Positions 1 through 11,102 of a DNA stretch of 64,000 bases are shown here, one piece after another (the stretch's first letter is position 1; each line of letters begins with the position of its first letter). Source of the stretch: Capronia americana. Taxonomy: Eukaryota > Ascomycota > Eurotiomycetes > Chaetothyriales > Herpotrichiellaceae. The translations under genes were made by a program, and so were the position numbers. The stretch is taken from the NCBI GenBank assembly GCA_016110215.1, contig JADWQD010000003.1, positions 2,356,001-2,420,000 of the forward strand, in the 5' to 3' direction. The notes below the pieces were generated by a model, which did no database searches, was not told the DNA's origin, and worked only from the letters and a program-made list of their open reading frames with translations.

Positions 1-260
1 TTATTGGTGGCTCTGTACAGATACCGGCTGCCGGATCGCCATTCCTCAACCGGACTTGACGCGCTTCCACACTTCTCCTAGTGACCCCTCCAGCGAATTT
101 ATGCCTTGTATGTATGCCAGACTGTTGACGGGTGAGCAATTCGATCCTGTAGACGAGATGTGGGCTATTCTTACTGGCAAGGCCGAATGGGATGAAGAAT
201 CCGGTACCTGTCCAGCTTTCAGTTCTTGCACGTGCCTCAAGCTCACAGATTTCTCCCTAC

Positions 261-444
261 CCATGAAGAGCCAGTATCGCAGCCAGAAGAATCGTGTCTT
301 GGGATTGAAGGGCAGGTTGGTGTAAGGACCCTCGGGGTAGTGGTAAGGGCTGAAAGCGTCCATTCGACGTGTAGTTGAGGTGAAGCCGCGGCGAGCGACC
401 AGCCGGGTTGCCATTCTGGCGCGGAGGAGGGCTTGAGCGTTCAT
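261..444 (-). CDS. COX8: Cytochrome c oxidase subunit VIII (VIIc-type), first exon only
   Basis: This exon encodes the start of the small nuclear-encoded subunit of mitochondrial complex IV called COX8 in yeast and VIIc in animals. The start at 444 gives a basic, Arg-rich presequence (MNAQALLRARMATRL...) followed by the family's conserved block: SPYHYPEGPY, then NLPFNPKTRFF, then the beginning of the single membrane helix (WLRYWLFMG). An open frame continues to 46, but its residues do not look like the rest of the helix. A GTAGGG donor lies at 260, splitting the glycine codon after ATG, exactly where the frame loses homology. I found no acceptor followed by the expected Gly-Phe-rich helix end, so exon 2 probably lies off the left edge. 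An upstream in-frame ATG at 576 is less likely because it precedes the presequence. It is divergently arranged with MTR4. Confidence 0.8.
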
Positions 445-713
445 CTGCAGACTGGTTAGAGCAGCACACAGGCATGTAGCTCCGTCATACCTTGATATCT
501 CGCTCAGTGTCGTGTCAACGGTTGTGGGATCGAAGGGATCAGTTCTCAGGTGATTGCGATGAGGACTGAAGCTCAATTGTCGGCGCTATCACTAAAGCGG
601 CTAGCGATTCGCCTTACCTTCCGCGGTGCAGGATGCAGTTGGCCTTTTTTTCCCGTCGGCACCAGCGACAACATTGTCACGACCAGACAAAACAAACACA
701 CCGTTCTTCCAAG
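445..713. promoter_or_regulatory. Shared divergent promoter of COX8 and MTR4
   Basis: This 269-bp gap separates two start codons that point away from each other, so it must hold both promoters and 5' leaders. I see no clear TATA box. A CTGCAG directly before the COX8 ATG could be the end of a leader intron. Confidence 0.5.
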
Positions 714-3700
714 ATGGACGAGCTGTTTGATGTCTTTGACGACAGCGGCCAGGCGCCGTCCGCTAACAGACCTACCAAAACCGACAGAAAGCGACTGAAA
801 CGTCAAGCCAACGGCGAAGTCAAGGACGAGGCCAATGGCGACGACGCACCGGGTCAATCCACTGATGGACCTTCTCCAGCCTCCGAGGATGTTGACCAAG
901 AAATGACAGATGACCATGGCCCGGATGCGAAACGAATGCGCACTGAAGATGAGCCAGAGCCTGTGATCACAGATACCTTTGAGACCGAGCAGTCGAGAGA
1001 AGTCGCCGCATCTGCCGGTCTCATGGGAACCAAAGAGGAAGAGAAGGTTATTTTGTCGCACCAAGTCCGTCACCAAGTCGCACTCCCCCCAGACTATGAC
1101 TATGTCCCTATCTCCGAACACAAGCCTCCGGCAGAGCCCGCTCGAACCTGGAAATTCGAACTCGATCCCTTCCAACAAGTCTCTATCGCCTCGATTGAAC
1201 GAAACGAGAGCGTCTTGGTCTCCGCCCATACCAGTGCGGGAAAGACGGTGGTGGCCGAATATGCGATTGCACAATGCCTGAAAAACAATCAGCGAGTCAT
1301 CTACACGAGCCCCATCAAGGCTTTGAGCAACCAGAAATACCGAGAGTTTCAGGCTGATTTTGGCGATGTTGGTCTGATGACTGGCGATGTCACGATCAAT
1401 CCTACGGCGACTTGTTTGGTCATGACCACTGAGATCTTGCGATCAATGCTCTACCGTGGATCCGAGATCATGCGAGAAGTGGGCTGGGTCATCTTTGATG
1501 AAATCCACTATCTGCGTGACAAAATTCGAGGTGTTGTCTGGGAAGAAACCATCATCCTGCTGCCTGACAAAGTGCACTATGTATTCTTGTCTGCTACTAT
1601 CCCAAACGCCATGCAGTTCGCCGAGTGGATCACCAAGACCCATAACCAACCTTGTCACGTGGTCTATACCGACTTCAGACCGACTCCCCTGCAGCATTAC
1701 TTCTTTCCTGCCGGAGCGGATGGAATTCACCTGGTTGTGGATGAGAAGGGTGTATTCCGCGAAGAGAACTTTCAGAAAGCCATGAGTACTATTGCCGACA
1801 AACAAGGCGACGACCCTGCTAATGCCATGGCCCGTCGCAAGGGACGGGGCAAGGATAAGAGATTGAATAAAGGCGGCACTAAGGGTCCGTCCGATATTTA
1901 CAAGATCATCCGCATGATTATGACCAAAAACTACAACCCAGTCATTGTGTTCAGTTTCAGCAAGAGAGATTGCGAGGCATATGCAATTCAGATGAGCAGC
2001 ATGTCCTTCAACGAGGATTCGGAGAAGGCCATGGTCTCCAAAGTCTTCGACAGCGCTTTGGAGATGCTTTCACCCGAAGACAAGAATCTGCCCCAGATCC
2101 AACACCTGTTACCACTCTTGAGACGGGGTATTGGCATCCACCACTCTGGGTTGTTGCCTATTCTGAAGGAGACCATTGAAATTCTGTTTCAAGAAGGCCT
2201 GATTAAGGTCTTGTTCGCCACCGAGACGTTCTCTATTGGGCTGAACATGCCGGCCAAGACTGTCGTCTTCACCAGTGTGCGCAAATTTGACGGTATCTCT
2301 CAGCGATGGATCACCGGAGGCGAGTTCATTCAAATGTCCGGCCGTGCTGGGCGTCGCGGGTTGGACGAGCGGGGAATTGTCATCATGATGATCAATGAAC
2401 AGATGGAACCTCAAATTGCCAAAGACATTGTTCGCGGTCAACAAGACAACTTGGATTCGGCCTTCTACCTTGGCTACAACATGATCTTGAATTTGCTTCG
2501 GGTCGAAGGCATCTCTCCCGAGTTCATGCTTGAGAGGTGCTTCCATCAATTCCAGAACACTGCCAGCGTTTCTGGCCTCGAGAAAGAATTGCAGCAACTG
2601 GAAGCGGAGAAGTCAGCAATGGTCATTGATGATGAGAGCAATATTCGTGCCTACTATGAGCTTCGCAAGCAGCTTGATGTCTACGCGGAAGACATGCGAA
2701 TGGTCATCGTCCACCCAAACTACTGCCTACCCTTCATGCAGCCTGGTCGTCTTGTCGAGATCAAGGATGGTGGCCATGACTTTGGCTGGGGAGCGGTTCT
2801 CAACTTCAGCAGACGAAGCCAGGGAAGATCAACGGAGAAATTGGCGCCTCAGGAGGAATGGGTGCTCGATGTTGCCTTGCAAGTGGCCGACGGCCCCACT
2901 CCCGCTACCAAGACTCATCAATCCCTCCCACCTGGCATTCGTCCTCCTCAGCCCGGTGAGAAGTCGAAGGTCGAAGTTGTACCTGTCCTGCTCAAATGCG
3001 TCCACAAGATTTCCCATGTGCGCATCTATCCTCCCTCCGATATGACTGTATCTGAAGAGAAGAAGAAGGTGCAGCAAGCCTTGCAGGAAGTTACAAGACG
3101 GTTCCCTGATGGCCTGGCTGTGCTTGATCCCATCGAGAATATGAAGATCACCGACAACTCATTCCGCGAACTCCTTCGGAAGATCGAAATCATGGAGTCC
3201 AGACTGGTTGCCAATCCGTTGCATCACTCTCCTCGCTTGGAGGGATTGTACAATCAATATGCGGACAAGATGGTTCTTACGACGAAGATCCGGAATCTCA
3301 AGAAGCAAATCCAGGATGCCCATGCAATCACGCAGTTGGAGGAATTGAAGTGCCGCAAGCGCGTGCTTCGTCGGCTACAATTCATCAACGAGGACGAGGT
3401 GGTTCAGCTCAAGGCTCGTGTTGCTTGCGAGATCAGCACTGGCGATGAACTAATGCTTAGCGAACTCCTGTTCAACCGCTTCTTCAATGACCTCACGCCA
3501 GAGCAGACTGCTGCAGTCATGAGTTGTTTCGTCTTCGAAGAGAAAGTCAACGAGAATCCTGTGTTACCTGAGGAAATGGCCCGATGCCTGCGTGAAATTC
3601 AAAAGCAAGCACGAAACATCGCCAAGGTCTCGATTGAGTCGAAGTTGACGATGAACGAGGAAGAGTACGTGCAGAGTTTCAAGTGGCAGCTCATGCCGGT

Positions 3701-3970
3701 CATGTATGCCTGGGCGACTGGGAAATCGTTCGGAGATATCTGGTAAGTACACGCAGAACTGATCATTACAATTACTGATACCGCAATAGCAAAATGACCG
3801 ACGTCTACGAAGGAAGCTTGATTCGTACATTCCGTCGACTTGAGGAAGCACTTCGTCAAATGGCCGAAGCTTCGAAAGTCATGGGAAGCGAAGAACTGGA
3901 GAAAAAGTTCGAGGAAGCATTGAACAAGGTAAGACGAGACATAGTGGCGGCTCAGTCACTGTATCTCTAG
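714..3970 (+). CDS. MTR4: ATP-dependent RNA helicase Mtr4 (TRAMP/exosome cofactor)
   Basis: Nuclear DExH-box 3'-5' RNA helicase that feeds RNAs to the exosome as part of TRAMP. Two exons: 714-3742 and 3790-3970, joined across a 47-nt intron (GTAAGT...AATAG). The product is 1069 aa, matching yeast Mtr4 length. An acidic, disordered N terminus is followed by helicase motif I (AHTSAGKT, about residue 172), the DEIH box (about 262), SAT motif (about 292) and motif VI (QMSGRAGRRG, about 540). Then come the arch/KOW region and the C-terminal helical DSHCT domain. The second exon supplies the hallmark C-terminal end (VRRDIVAAQSLYL). The start at 714 (AAGATGG context, MDELFDVFDD) is preferred over an in-frame non-ATG extension to 633. 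An exon-1-only reading would lose the conserved terminus. Confidence 0.97.
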
Positions 3971-4334
3971 GCTTTACCTACAGGGATGCATTACGGCGAC
4001 AACTTTCCTTCATCCAGCATACGGAGTACTGTGGGCAAGATTAGAGTTTGCATGATGATACCCATGGCTTTATTCGAGGTCGGACATGTACAGAACCTTG
4101 GGCGTGATGTCAGGATCTGTGTGATGTTAACAGATCCCACTGCCTGCCCTGAGGTTCATATTGTGCAGCGGCATTTCCTCGACGTTGATTATGATCATGG
4201 CCCATTTACATATGGAGACGGAAAAGTGCTGCTTAGCTTGGTTCAACGAACTCAACCATTTGTGCCTGGCAGCGGCTCAAAGCTGCCTGATACCATCTCA
4301 TGGACCTGGTCCTGGCACAACATTGTGTACCGGT

Positions 4335-4800
4335 TCTGGAGCTGTGTCGGTCTTGTTTTCACAGAGAGATTCGACGACATACCTTCTCATACTTCTCATC
4401 GCCAGCGATATGTGCAAAGCTCTGTGGTTCTTCGTGTTCCCTCTCACCGTCCTCGTCGGTGGACTAGTTAGCATCCACTCGTCGTTCAGTCAAGCCAGCG
4501 GATTCTTCTTCTCTCAGGCTACCGAAGCTTCGGATTTTGCTGTGCTCTCATGCTGGCGCTTCGCCTGAGTACCTCGGTATCTCGTTTTCGTTGCAATATT
4601 TTCTATAGCTCTACCATCACGATCCATGTGCATATCAGGTTTAAACGCTTCAGTCAACTTAGAATAGGAAGAAGGGAGGATGAGGGAGTCAGTGTCTGGA
4701 TAGGAACGGATACTCCGTCTGTTGTGACTGGTTGGCAGCAGCAGGTCGATGTGGCCATCGAGAAGGACAAGGATCCTTCTTCACCTGATATGAGGTGACT
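4335..4800 (+). pseudogene. Decayed fungal seven-helix receptor (GPCR-like) fragment
   Basis: A frame ending at 4568 carries a stretch that reads like helices 2-3 of a fungal Git3/cAMP-receptor-type GPCR. It has LLILLIASDMCKALWFF, then FPLTVLVGG, a short SxHSSFxQASGFF loop and QATEASDFAVL. This is the usual order, including the TEASDFA entry to helix 3. Just after DFAVL the frame breaks: skipping two bases restores a Met-Leu-Ala-Leu continuation in the next frame (4550-4798). That frame soon loses any helix pattern and ends in a charged tail. No intact start or remaining helices were found. I read this as a truncated, frameshifted relic. A real gene with unusual introns is possible but unlikely. 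Confidence 0.55.
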
Positions 4801-5864
4801 ATATCATATGCCATACCTGCGAGTCATCCTAGCTTGCTCCGAGTGAGCTGTTTCGACGTAGTCGGAAGAAGTATAAAATATCGGGCTGTCTTTCACTTCC
4901 ATGGCGTCTTGAGTTCTTTTCATCACAGGACAGTGGAACGTCCGCACTGCTTGACCTAGACACACGCCCTCGGCTGGCGGACCTGAGACATGTGAACATT
5001 CTGATGAATGAAGGAGTAATGATGCTGGTTGAGATTGGAGATTAGCGATCTCATACTGACTCGGTGTCCCGCACGCAGCTATGACCACATACCGCACGGC
5101 CTCCCCGGACGTTGGGGATGGAATCTACTGAGCTATTTGAAACCAGTAGGTTTGTTTCGCGCGTGGCAGCAGCGGAACGTTGCAGGACATGAAACCAAGC
5201 CGAATCTTATGCAGATTGGCTTGCGATCTCTACCTTTGTTTCCAAGCCGTCGCCTCAACAAAGCCTCGTTTGAGTTGGCGATGACCCTGGCTGACCTGTT
5301 GCTACAAGGCCACGAAACGTGGACGCACGGATCCGGGGCAAGGCAATTCGATAGACTTCAAGTGGACATGCACCTAAGATGGATGGTGATGGTGGACGTG
5401 CAGAGACGTGGCAGAATTGGGCAGCGATTTGCGCCCTGCACCGACAGAGAGTCAGTGGTCAGCGGCCAGTGGCTCCAGGAGCCCTGAGACCTTTGGTTCG
5501 GGGGAGCAGCCAGCGAATCGCAGTGCTTAAGGCTGGACCCTAGGCGCAGCTAGCTTTAAGTCTATATCATTGGCACTCACTGCGCTCGACCCGCACAAGG
5601 CCAGATGCCAAAGTCGAACCTCCACTCACACTTCATAACTTCACTTCACTCAATCACATCACATCCACATCCGCATCCCCAGCTGCTGCCTTTCACCGCT
5701 GCTCGACAACCTCATAACACTGCGGCTGTCTTTGTCCATCGACAATCTCATTGTCTTCATCCGCAGCAATCTTGGAAAATCGAGCAAACGAAACAGCGTC
5801 GCCCCTCAATCCTGGGATTTCAAACAATAACACGGCCTGATATCACCAGGCCTCCCTAGCCACG
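4801..5864. other. Intergenic region before STS1
   Basis: No gene is supported. A 152-codon open frame at 5029-5487 shows no family pattern. The last ~270 bases are C/T-rich on the + strand, typical of a fungal promoter/5' leader for the gene starting at 5865. Confidence 0.5.
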
Positions 5865-6827
5865 ATGAATTCCCTGGCTATGCCGCCTGTTCCCCCTCAT
5901 TTCCATGAACACTCTCGTCTCTCCCCTAACAGATCAAGTGAGTTGTTGATGCAATGTAGGATTTCTAGCGGCCTGCTAACCGTCGCACCAGTGGCTTCAT
6001 CTGGCTCTTCAAGAAAACGGAAGGCCTCACCCTCTCCTGATCGAGACGATGAAATGTCCACATCGCCCTCCATCTCCAACGCCCGACTGCCCACCGCTCT
6101 GGGTTCCGCATCAAGAAAGAAAGCCCGCCCCAATCTCGTGGTTGGTCGACCATTGACAGTCGAGAGATTGCTCGAGACATTGGACAAGGACTCCCTCACA
6201 TCAGTACTCAAGACTCTGTGTGATAGACACCCGAGCTTGAGAGAGGAGATTGTCCAGGTCAGCCCTCGGCCCAGCATTCAGAACACACTACAGATCCTGC
6301 GGCAATATTACGCCCGATTGATGAACGCATTTCCCCTCGAGCCCAATCTCCGGTCCGATTACTGCTACGACCGTGTCCGTCCGCAATGGAGCGAGCTCCT
6401 CGATGCCCTCACCGACTTTACACCTCATTTCCTGCCGCCCAATGAACAACAGTCATCGACGTCACTCGAGTATTTGAACGCAGTCACACAAATCATACAT
6501 GATCTACCAGAGTGGGACAACCCGCAGCATAACGTCGCCAAGCAAAACGCGTACGAGGAGATCTCTAAGGCATGGGCCAGTGTCATCAAGGAAGCCGGTA
6601 AACGTGGTGGAGGCTATCAACTACAGTTCAACGGATGGGAGGATAAACTGCGGGCGCACAATGAGAAAAGTGGTGGTCGGCTAAGAGAGGCATACGATGA
6701 GTTGATGCAGGCTCTGGGTTGGCTGCGGCACAGCACTCAGTCTTCCCAACAGCAGAGTATTCGACAGCAACTGTTTTCAAACACTTACGGTATGGAGCAG
6801 CCTACCATGCGCACAGGAAATTGGTGA
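5865..6827 (+). CDS. STS1: Nuclear proteasome tethering factor Sts1/Cut8
   Basis: Cut8/Sts1 anchors 26S proteasomes in the nucleus and helps degrade ubiquitylated nuclear proteins. The frame runs through 5865-6827, but I place an intron at 5938-5991: GTGAGT donor, TGCTAAC branch, CACCAG acceptor. It is 54 nt, a multiple of three, so the frame stays open if it is retained. Splicing joins ...LSPNRS to MASSGSSRKRKASP and gives 302 aa. The N terminus carries the family's short HFxEHSRLSP motif, then a basic Ser-rich NLS (RKRKASPSP). The Cut8 helical fold follows: LTVERLLETLDKDSL, CDRHPSLREEIV, and YCYDRVRPQW through the YEEISKAWASVIKEA region to GWEDKLRAHNEKS. Retaining the intron would insert 18 residues in the conserved N-terminal section. 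Confidence 0.93.
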   Translation: MNSLAMPPVPPHFHEHSRLSPNRSSELLMQCRISSGLLTVAPVASSGSSRKRKASPSPDRDDEMSTSPSISNARLPTALGSASRKKARPNLVVGRPLTVERLLETLDKDSLTSVLKTLCDRHPSLREEIVQVSPRPSIQNTLQILRQYYARLMNAFPLEPNLRSDYCYDRVRPQWSELLDALTDFTPHFLPPNEQQSSTSLEYLNAVTQIIHDLPEWDNPQHNVAKQNAYEEISKAWASVIKEAGKRGGGYQLQFNGWEDKLRAHNEKSGGRLREAYDELMQALGWLRHSTQSSQQQSIRQQLFSNTYGMEQPTMRTGNW

Positions 6828-7635
6828 GGAGCCATTGAGCCAAAGTCACCATTCCACGGCAAATCAAACGAATACAAACAGCACACATTTGCATATGCAT
6901 CAACGGCATCTAGCATGCCACGACATGAACGAATTTCTTTTGTAACAGGTCGACCGGCGGAAGGGGGCATACAACTGGGACTAACGACTTGAAACGACCA
7001 ACATCTACTTCGATTGCATTGCCGTGTCGCTTTCCTTTGTCTGGATAGGCGCTTTGATGGGTTTAGTCTAAAGACAGCATCCATGGTCGACGTGGACGTG
7101 GATAGACTCGTGAAGGGTACCTGAGCACGGCTGGCTCAAAGTGCACAACAGAAGTGAACCTCGCCTCCTCCGCATCTGAAGGGCAATAGGGGTCTCCCTT
7201 GGTTGTGCTGGGAAGGACGTTTTCAGCCAAGGAGGCCGTTCATCAATTTACTCCTCGGTCGGATTTCAGTGGCGGTTCCTACCTGTTCCTACCTTAATAC
7301 AACATGGGTAAGCAGGGGCACCGGATGGGAGGCAACGTGTCCGACATTGATCCCTATCTGCGAAAGGTAGCGCCGCGCAGATAGTGTACCTAGTGACGAG
7401 ACGGAAGTGATTGTCTCGCGAGTCATATACATAGAATATCTCATTACTGATGCATCCCTTTTGAACAGTGAGTCGTGATGACATGGTAATATACAGTACA
7501 CTGTGAGAGGCTGCCCGGCAAGCAGGTTTCACGCAGTACTCCCCAAAATCACTCCCGCAGTAGGCGAGTAGTATATATATACACACATTACGTTTCCGCC
7601 TACTGCCTCTTGCCTCGGCCTTCCTCTTGCCCTCG
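6828..7635. other. Intergenic region between convergent STS1 and heme lyase genes
   Basis: Both flanking genes end here, so this holds two 3' ends. I see only an alternating TA run near 7572-7582 and no supported gene. Confidence 0.5.
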
Positions 7636-8685
7636 TCATCGCCAGCCCACGATCTTCTCCGCCCTCATCCGCCACCCCTCCATAGTATTCAACTTGGGCC
7701 TCACGTCGAGATAAAAATTCAAATTATTCCTCGCCCCCTCCGCGGAGGCCGCCGAACCCTTGCCCTGATAGAAATCAATCACATACTCGACCCTCCGCCC
7801 GTCGCACCGCTCCACCGTCCAATCATGCCGGTCAAACGGCGCCGTGTACCCCCACAGACCCAGCATCCTGGCCTTGGGACTGCGCGCCCCGGCCCCCAAC
7901 CCTTGGAACTTGAGCAGTTTGGGCCCCGTGCATGCGGGCGTCCGGGTTTCCTCTGTGGCGGCGGATTCCCACTCCTTGATCAACGTCCACGCGCGTTCAT
8001 TGACCGCGTTGTGGATGGGGATGATGCTGCTTACCGAGGAGGCGAGGGTTTCGGGCGACGAGGCCGACAGCGTCTGCTTGCGCATCACGGCGTGGAAGAA
8101 CTGTGCCTCGGACGGGTAGATCCAGTTGCCGGAGGCGTGGGTGCCTGTTTCGGATTCCGAGTTCGCGGGGACCGCGGGTGAGGATGAGGATGAGGATGAC
8201 GGGGTGGCTCGAGGGATGGAGGAGACGACACGGTCGTGCGAGAGCGGGCGCGACGGTGTGTATGCTGAGTGTGAAGACGAATGTGACGCCGTGGATGGGT
8301 CCGTGGAGGGGAACGGGGACTGGTTGATTCGGTCGGAGGAGCATTCGACTGAGGAGGGTGCGGATGCGCTAGTGGTGGTGGTTATATCGCGGAGGGAGGG
8401 CGATGCTGGTGAAGTTCGGACTGGAGGGTGCGAGACTGGGAGGTCAGGATGACCTTGTATCTGTACTTGTGATGGCGTTTTCTTTGCCTGCTGTGCTTGC
8501 TGGAGCCATATTGCTCGGGTTTTAGGGTCGACCGGGCATGCGGATGCTGAAGCTGAGTCTGTAGTTGTGCTGGCTTGTACGGGGATGGGATGCGGAGGGA
8601 TAGGAACGTGAGTTTGAGGTGATTGCGATGGTGATTGCGGAAGCTGCGGAGGTTCCGGGACGGGGTCTGCTTTCCACCAACCCAT
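7636..8685 (-). CDS. CYT2: Holocytochrome c/c1 synthase (heme lyase), Cyt2-like
   Basis: Mitochondrial intermembrane-space enzyme that attaches heme covalently to a c-type cytochrome. The 349-aa product starts at 8685 (MGWWKADPVP), a typical N terminus for the family; an in-frame ATG at 8817 is upstream but adds unconserved residues. A heme-regulatory Cys-Pro-Val motif lies at residues 50-52 (CPVDPKTRAIW). A Ser/Pro-rich linker of about 110 residues follows, then the catalytic core: WIYPSEAQFFHAV, IIPIHNAVNERAW (its His matches the heme-ligating His of human HCCS), the ARMLGLWGYTAPFDRHDW block and YVIDFYQGK...LDVRPKL. The CPVD-x3-T-x2-W pattern resembles yeast Cyt2 (c1 lyase) more than Cyc3, so I favour the c1 enzyme. 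The c lyase cannot be excluded from sequence alone. Confidence 0.88.
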   Translation of the reverse strand: MGWWKADPVPEPPQLPQSPSQSPQTHVPIPPHPIPVQASTTTDSASASACPVDPKTRAIWLQQAQQAKKTPSQVQIQGHPDLPVSHPPVRTSPASPSLRDITTTTSASAPSSVECSSDRINQSPFPSTDPSTASHSSSHSAYTPSRPLSHDRVVSSIPRATPSSSSSSSPAVPANSESETGTHASGNWIYPSEAQFFHAVMRKQTLSASSPETLASSVSSIIPIHNAVNERAWTLIKEWESAATEETRTPACTGPKLLKFQGLGAGARSPKARMLGLWGYTAPFDRHDWTVERCDGRRVEYVIDFYQGKGSAASAEGARNNLNFYLDVRPKLNTMEGWRMRAEKIVGWR

Positions 8686-9854
8686 GTTCTGTTGTTGTAG
8701 CTGGGTGTTTGACTTGACAAGATAATTCTCTGGAGGAACTATGAACATCGAAGACGCGACAATATTTTTGGGGATGATTGTTCCGTACAAATGCGGGGAG
8801 GAGCTAGGTGGGAGCAAGCTGGGCGAGGCCAGTTTGTCAGCCTGATCTCCTTCTTCCTTCCTCCACTTCTACACTGTACACAGCCTCGTCTGCCATTCAC
8901 GTACTCACTACAATAATGTGGCTCTGGCTGAATGGACTTGCTGATTCGCATCGACTTTGCGACAGGCACGTCCATGATCATATGTAGCTGCTACGGGAAT
9001 GTGCTGTATTCTCCTTCGGGAACAGCCGGGTGGAATGTCTAAATTTCTATCTGAGCGTGAGATTGGACATGTTCACCGGTGTTGAATCTCCTCGGCTTGT
9101 TCTTTTCTTTTGTATAGAACTTGAGCACTCTCTTCACATCAGAACTCGGTCAGCAATGTCGCGGACAGAAGCATTGCAACCAGATATACTGTCATAGATG
9201 GACAAGAGGGGGGTAATCTTGCATCGCCCCGGGAACAATAACGACCATTTCCATGAGTCTTCAAGGCTAAAGATATGTTTGAGTTGCTTGTTAGTCGAGG
9301 TGCGCGACGTCGTTGGCGACAGTTCCTGCCTTTATCACACGCCTCTTCTCTCTCACAAAGCGACAGCCTCGTTTGCTCAACTTTGAGCTTTGTAGTAATG
9401 GGAGCAAAGTCATGGCCTTGCGGCGGCCTTGTTGGAATAGTTTGAAGGGCTGGACACGAGTCCCCAATATCCCACCTCCATCAGGGGCCAGACTTACAAC
9501 TCCCATGACGCGAGCTTTTGAGCAGGGCGTGAATCCAGTATCAGTTTGAGGGATACTGATTCACAGCTGGCAAACGCGATGGCCCTGACTCGATGCTGTT
9601 GAAATTCACTGCCTGTTGTCAGGCAGCTAGGTAGGATGCTGTTAACCTTGATTCGGAAGTCCATCAAGGCCACAAAACTCCCATCATGTGGGTGGTTCAA
9701 GTAAATATCTTGATTATTAGATTCTGAACGAGCTGAAGTCCCGTGTACCTTGTCCCCGCGGTGCGAGGGACCCACATTCAAACTCCAACATTTCGTTCTC
9801 AGTTGCGGTGAAGTAAACAAAAAATCTAGCTCCGTCAGAATAACAGAGCCAACA
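8686..9854. promoter_or_regulatory. Divergent promoter region of heme lyase and MVD1
   Basis: The region lies between two start codons pointing outward. Short open frames (for example 9494-9997 minus) overlap the MVD1 start and look non-coding. No recognisable operator was seen. Confidence 0.4.
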
Positions 9855-11102
9855 ATGTCTGGTCCATCGCCTGTGTATCGGGCGAGCACAACTGCTCCTG
9901 TCAACATCGCTGTCATCAAGTAGGTACGCCATTTTCTGTTCCGCACCTTGTAGACACAGACTAACCAGCAATCCAGGTACTGGGGTAAACGCGACACAGC
10001 ACTAAACCTCCCTACGAACTCGTCACTCTCCGTGACTCTGTCGCAGAAGTCGCTACGGACTCATACGACCGCGTCATGCTCTGAGTCCTACTCCGGTCAC
10101 GACTCGCTCATCCTCAATGGAGACAAGGAGGATATTCAATCCTCCAAGAGAACACAAGCATGTCTAAAACACCTTCGTTCGCTACGTGAGCAGCTGGAAT
10201 CCAGTGATGCTTCTCTACCCAAGCTCTCAAAGATGACCCTGCGGCTGGTCTCTGCGAACAACTTCCCTACCGCCGCAGGCCTAGCTTCGTCAGCCGCTGG
10301 GTTTGCTGCGCTGGTCAGAGCCATCGCCGATCTCTACGAGTTGCCGCAGTCACCTCAGGACCTGTCTTTGATTGCAAGGCAAGGCTCCGGTTCGGCGTGC
10401 AGGAGTCTTATGGGTGGATACGTCGCCTGGCGAGCTGGCACGAAAGAGGACGGAAGCGACAGCTTGGCCCAAGAGGTTGCCCCCGTCTCACATTGGCCAG
10501 AGATGAGGGCTTTGATCCTGGTCGTCAGCGCCGAGAAGAAAGGAGTGGCCTCCACCGCAGGTATGCAGACCACTGTCGAGACCTCTACGCTCGCACCTGC
10601 ACGATTCAGAGACATCGTGCCAAAGAGGATGCAAGAGATTGAAAAAGCCATCCATGAACGAGATTTCGAGACGTTCGCCCGCATCACGATGCAAGACTCG
10701 AATTCCTTCCACGCCATCTGCCTTGACTCCTGGCCACCCATTCACTACCTAAACGACGTCTCGCGCGCAGCCATGAACGCAGTTGAGACAGCAAACCGCA
10801 AAGCAGGCAAATTGATTGCAGCATACACCTTCGACGCCGGTCCGAATGCGGTCATCTACTATATGGAGGAACACAGTCATCAAGTTGCTGGAGTATTCAA
10901 GAACATCCTACCGAGGGTCTCGGGCTGGGAAGGCGAGTTCGGCGAGATTATTCGTCCGAACGAGTTTGGGAGCCTGGAACAGAAGACACTCATGACGTTG
11001 AAGGCTGGTGTGAGTCGTGTGATCTGTACCGCTGTGGGAGGAGGGCCAGAGAAAGTCGAACGCCATTTGGTAGATGAGAGCGGCAATGCTGTTCCCGAGT
11101 GA
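9855..11102 (+). CDS. MVD1: Diphosphomevalonate decarboxylase
   Basis: GHMP-family enzyme converting mevalonate diphosphate to isopentenyl diphosphate with ATP, the last step of the mevalonate route to sterols. Two exons, 9855-9919 and 9977-11102, flank a 57-nt intron (GTAGGT donor, CTAAC branch, TCCAG acceptor). Reading into the donor would hit TAG at once. Splicing rebuilds the conserved N-terminal VNIAVIKYWGKRD motif across the junction (Lys codon split AA|G). The product is 396 aa, as in other fungi. The GHMP ATP-binding loop NNFPTAAGLASSAAG is at about residues 115-130; QGSGSACRSLMGGYVAW and the catalytic Asp in TFDAGPNAV (about residue 308) follow. The open frame beginning at 10032 uses a GTG and lacks the N terminus. 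Confidence 0.97.

Noticed and set aside
5029..5487. 152-codon + strand frame upstream of STS1
   Set aside because: No domain and no convincing start context; lies in probable promoter sequence.
9494..9997. 167-codon minus frame across the MVD1 start
   Set aside because: Antisense to MVD1 exon 1 and its intron; no family pattern.
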